64,000 bases of DNA from Clostridia bacterium (GTDB lineage: Bacteria; Bacillota; Clostridia; Christensenellales; SZUA-584), in assembly GCA_018648645.1 (NCBI GenBank), contig JABGQS010000003.1:65791-129790 (forward strand). Reading direction: 5' to 3'. Below the pieces are notes generated by a model. The model saw only the letters and a program-made list of their open reading frames with translations. It had not been told where the DNA came from and searched no databases. A program made the translations under genes and the position numbers. Numbering within the stretch: the stretch's first letter is position 1; every line of letters begins with the position of its first letter. Shown here piece after piece: positions 61,390-64,000 of this stretch.

Positions 61390-62510
61390 TGGGGAGAAAT
61401 GAGAGGAAAAGAGTAGGAACATCAAATACTGAAGGGAAATCAGGGCAAAAGTTTTTCAGTAAAGTTTCGCGTGGCCCTATGGGGAAATTTTGGCGTGGTC
61501 CTATGAGCAGAGCAGGGCACCACGACAACACACCGATTCTTTTGGTATTAGTAGCGATTATAGCAGTCGTTATAGTCATAGAGCTTATTGTGTATGGCAC
61601 CAATAACTTCGTATCACCGAGAAATTTATCAAACATTCTCATGCAAGTGGCAATTACAGGCATTTTCGCGCTGAGCATGAATTTGGTCATGGTATCCGGC
61701 GGTATCGACTTGTCGGTCGGCTGGATGATGAGTTTCCTAGGAGCTGGATTTGCATCCCTGATAAGACATGTAGGGCTAAGCGAACCGATTGTAGTTGTTA
61801 TAGTAATCCTTGCCGCAGTTGGACTACAACTGCTGATGGGCTACATTATTTCCAGAACCAAACTTGAACCGTTTATCATATCTCTCGGGTTTATGAGTAT
61901 CTACAGAGGCTTTACATACCTGATTACAAACGGCAGAGAAATCACAATAATAGGAAGATTTGAGTTTTTGGGAAGCAAGGTATTTACAATTGGTGAGGGA
62001 CTAGAGTATTCTCAACAGTTTGCATTGAGAGTGCCTGTAATCTTGTTTGTACTACTAATTTTTATCGTATGGCTGGTGGTCAAATACACCAAATTCGGTC
62101 GACGCGTATACGCAGTTGGCGGTAACGAAAATGCTGCGTACCTTGCCGGCATCAATGTGAAGAATTTTAAACTGTTGATCTATGGAATTAACGGACTATT
62201 TATATCTCTTGCATCCATGACATTGCTGTCAAGACTCGGCACTGGCAGCCCCATTATGGGGATGGGTAAAGAAATTGACGTCATCGCGGCGGTTGTGGTC
62301 GGCGGTACAGCACTGGCCGGAGGTAAAGGTAACGTCTGGGGTACCGTTATAGGAGTTGTGTTACTCGGCATTATGTCGAACGCGCTCAATATTCTTGGCG
62401 TGTCGCCGCATTTCCAATACATCATGAAAGGTCTGCTGATTATTGGCGCAGTACTTATTGGTTATTATAGCAGTCTGAGAACCGTTAAGAAAGCTAAGAA
62501 GAAAGCCTAA
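61389..62510 (+). CDS. Sugar ABC transporter permease (RbsC family)
   Basis: 373 residues. A charged N-terminal extension of about 45 residues, then 8-10 hydrophobic helices. Family motifs: NLSNILMQVAITGIFALSMNLVMVSGGIDLSVG and GGNENAAYLAGINVKNFK, with VVVGGTALAGGKGNVWGT late in the sequence. Forms the membrane channel with the ATPase upstream. Starts on the last base of the ATPase stop codon. Confidence 0.94.
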   Translation: MGRNERKRVGTSNTEGKSGQKFFSKVSRGPMGKFWRGPMSRAGHHDNTPILLVLVAIIAVVIVIELIVYGTNNFVSPRNLSNILMQVAITGIFALSMNLVMVSGGIDLSVGWMMSFLGAGFASLIRHVGLSEPIVVVIVILAAVGLQLLMGYIISRTKLEPFIISLGFMSIYRGFTYLITNGREITIIGRFEFLGSKVFTIGEGLEYSQQFALRVPVILFVLLIFIVWLVVKYTKFGRRVYAVGGNENAAYLAGINVKNFKLLIYGINGLFISLASMTLLSRLGTGSPIMGMGKEIDVIAAVVVGGTALAGGKGNVWGTVIGVVLLGIMSNALNILGVSPHFQYIMKGLLIIGAVLIGYYSSLRTVKKAKKKA

Positions 62511-62534
62511 CGGTAGAATGATTGGTTAATAATA

Positions 62535-62573
62535 GCATCAGAACTTTGATGCAAAAAAATTACCTGTTGGTAA
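62535..62573 (+). promoter_or_regulatory. Two small hairpins between permease and binding-protein genes
   Basis: GCATCA/TGATGC (62535-62540, 62547-62552) and TTACC/GGTAA (62560-62564, 62569-62573), both followed by A-runs rather than T-runs. They are likely RNA-processing or stability elements that raise binding-protein expression rather than terminators. Confidence 0.4.
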
Positions 62574-62594
62574 AAAAAAATAGGAGGAAGAAAA

Positions 62595-63719
62595 ATGAAA
62601 AAAATACTAGCAATATTGTTGGCACTCGCAATGGTGTTTGCATTTGCAGCATGCGTACCTGCTGCTGACCCGGCACCTGCAGACGATCAGGACGTTGAAA
62701 TGGAAGAGGAATTGGATAATATCACAGGAAAGAAAATTGGATTTATCAATGCAGGTCCTGATGACTATTATGCACAGTTCGGTGATGCTTTTAAAGCTAT
62801 CGGCGAAGCAGTTGGCTTCGTAGTAACCGAAGTTAACTCTGACTATCTTCCAGAAAAAGAATTGGCAAACGTTCAAGACATGATCGCACAGGGCATTGAC
62901 GCTATAGCTGTTATCACAGTTGGCGCGGCTGGTTCTGCTGCATCAATCGAAGCTGCATACGAAGCTGACGTTCCAATATTCTTTATCGCTGGAAAACCAA
63001 ACATCAACGAAGGTACAGACCTGACAGGTCACGTTACAGACAACTTTGTTATGATGGGATATCAGCTTGGTAAATGGGTAGCGGAAAACTATCCGGATGC
63101 AAAGAAAATCGTTAATATTCCTGGATTCCTAGGACAAGGACCTGCAGAAGGCGAAATCGTTGGATTTGATTTGGCTCTTACAGAAGCAGGCATGGACCCG
63201 GCAATTCTGACAGCAAGTTCAGAGTGGCAGAGACCTTTGGCTGTTCCAATTATGGAAGACTTGCTTGCTGGACCAAACGGCGACTTTGACGTGCTGTTTG
63301 CCTGCAACGAAGAAACATTCTTTGGCTGCCTCCAGGTACTAGAAGAGCAGGGTATCACAGACAAAGTTATTGTTTCAGCTAACGGTAAAGATGATGCATG
63401 GCCAAACCTTATAGACGGTACTTTGGCAGCAACAAGCCCGAACCCACCGTCATTGAATGCTGACCTTTGCATCCAGCAGATGATCGCTCACTTTAACGGA
63501 ACTCCGTTCGAGCAGTATATACAGATTATGCCGGCAGCAGTTTTGACAGGCGAAAACGTAGAAACAGCTGTTCCTTGGACAGTTTCAGACTATCTCGAAG
63601 GTCGCGCAAATGATGAGTTCATGTGGAAGCTTTCTGACTATGAAGAGAACTACCTAGCGAACACTGAGCTGTTTGCATCATTTGACGAGAAATTCGATGC
63701 GTACATGGCAGCAAACTAG
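62595..63719 (+). CDS. Sugar ABC transporter substrate-binding lipoprotein (RbsB type)
   Basis: 374 residues. Lipoprotein signal peptide with FAAC; Cys20 is lipidated. A Pro/Asp/Glu linker, then a type I periplasmic-binding fold: KKIGFINAGPDDYYAQFGDAF, VQDMIAQGIDAIAVITVG, and a late CNEETFFGCLQVLEEQG hinge region. TAGGAGG upstream. Codon use is more uniform than in most neighbours, as expected for a highly expressed protein. The ligand cannot be read from the sequence. Confidence 0.93.
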   Translation: MKKILAILLALAMVFAFAACVPAADPAPADDQDVEMEEELDNITGKKIGFINAGPDDYYAQFGDAFKAIGEAVGFVVTEVNSDYLPEKELANVQDMIAQGIDAIAVITVGAAGSAASIEAAYEADVPIFFIAGKPNINEGTDLTGHVTDNFVMMGYQLGKWVAENYPDAKKIVNIPGFLGQGPAEGEIVGFDLALTEAGMDPAILTASSEWQRPLAVPIMEDLLAGPNGDFDVLFACNEETFFGCLQVLEEQGITDKVIVSANGKDDAWPNLIDGTLAATSPNPPSLNADLCIQQMIAHFNGTPFEQYIQIMPAAVLTGENVETAVPWTVSDYLEGRANDEFMWKLSDYEENYLANTELFASFDEKFDAYMAAN

Positions 63720-63732
63720 AACATAGAACATA

Positions 63733-63760
63733 TTGAGGTCTGCCTTTGGGCAGACCTCAA
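63733..63760. terminator. Strong hairpin after the binding-protein gene
   Basis: TTGAGGTCTGCC (63733-63744), loop TTTG, GGCAGACCTCAA (63749-63760): 12-bp perfect stem, but followed by TAAAAAC rather than T. It probably protects the 3' end or gives partial termination. A second hairpin TGGGGTCC/GGGCCCCA lies at 63820-63846. The rest up to 64000 shows no gene. Confidence 0.6.
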
Positions 63761-64000
63761 TAAAAACTTGAATACACCAGCAGGTATTCAACAAAATGAA
63801 AAATAATTAACTTTAGTGGTGGGGTCCGAATTATGTTTGGGCCCCATCATAACGTTATTTAGAGTGTGATCGTGTTCTCAGTGGGAAGACGAGGACGGCA
63901 ACGGACTCTAGCGCAATCATAATATAATACCTTACTTCGTAGTGTCCGAAAACAAAAACGATAAACCGCACCATGTCTATGTCAAAGCATGGCACGTTTG

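Overview
The window reads as a chromosomal segment of an anaerobic, low-to-mid GC Bacillota (Clostridia-like). Reasons: tig-clpP-clpX in the Firmicutes order; one long type II fatty-acid operon that uses FabK as its enoyl reductase; strong AGGAGG-type ribosome sites with frequent TTG/GTG starts; lipoprotein signal peptides; and a set of 2-hydroxyacyl-CoA dehydratase activase genes typical of strict anaerobes. I see no rRNA, tRNA, CRISPR array, transposase or phage gene. The species cannot be named from the sequence alone.

Layout. 0-3.7 kb: the end of a MATE efflux pump, an AT-rich HExxH protein, and argGH on the minus strand behind a promoter covered by a convincing ARG box. 3.8-7.1 kb: tig, clpP, clpX. 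7.2-14.2 kb: an acetyltransferase, then a six-gene operon with its own promoter and terminator: a NagB-fold sugar isomerase/deaminase-like protein, an aldose 1-epimerase, three different uroporphyrinogen-decarboxylase-family (URO-D) proteins and an LDH2-family dehydrogenase. A convergent RbsD-type sugar mutarotase follows. 15.1-24.4 kb: the fatty-acid operon accB-accC-accD-accA-fabH-acpP-fabK-fabD-fabG-fabF-fabZ, with a consensus promoter and a dyad just downstream of it. 24.4-39.3 kb: mostly small housekeeping and envelope genes. These include a two-component system, a secreted 25-residue-repeat protein, a Leu/Glu-rich lipoprotein, tex, ExoIII, a double DUF1566 lipoprotein, and several very small membrane or zinc-ribbon proteins.

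39.5-50.6 kb is the most striking part. A 2464-residue nonribosomal peptide synthetase with domain order C-A-T-C-A-T-R (reductive release, so an N-acyl dipeptide aldehyde or alcohol is expected) overlaps by 4 nt a 7TM/PAS histidine kinase. One nucleotide after the kinase comes a receiver/HD-GYP response regulator, and a terminator closes the unit. Biosynthesis and sensing/output thus lie in one translationally coupled operon, which suggests product sensing tied to cyclic-di-GMP turnover.

50.7-64 kb: an AmmeMemoRadiSam pair (MEMO1-AMMECR1 fusion plus radical SAM enzyme); a serine-palmitoyltransferase-like alpha-oxoamine synthase; a three-gene dehydratase-activase/DUF2229 unit that seems to start from a leaderless transcript; a cupin; and a sugar-type TIM-barrel isomerase followed by an RbsA/RbsC/RbsB-type ABC importer behind its own promoter and a long structured leader.

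Where an upstream in-frame start gave a longer frame, starts were reset using Shine-Dalgarno spacing, promoter position or gene overlap; the reasons are given per gene. Domain and family calls are from reading the translated sequences by eye; no database search was run.
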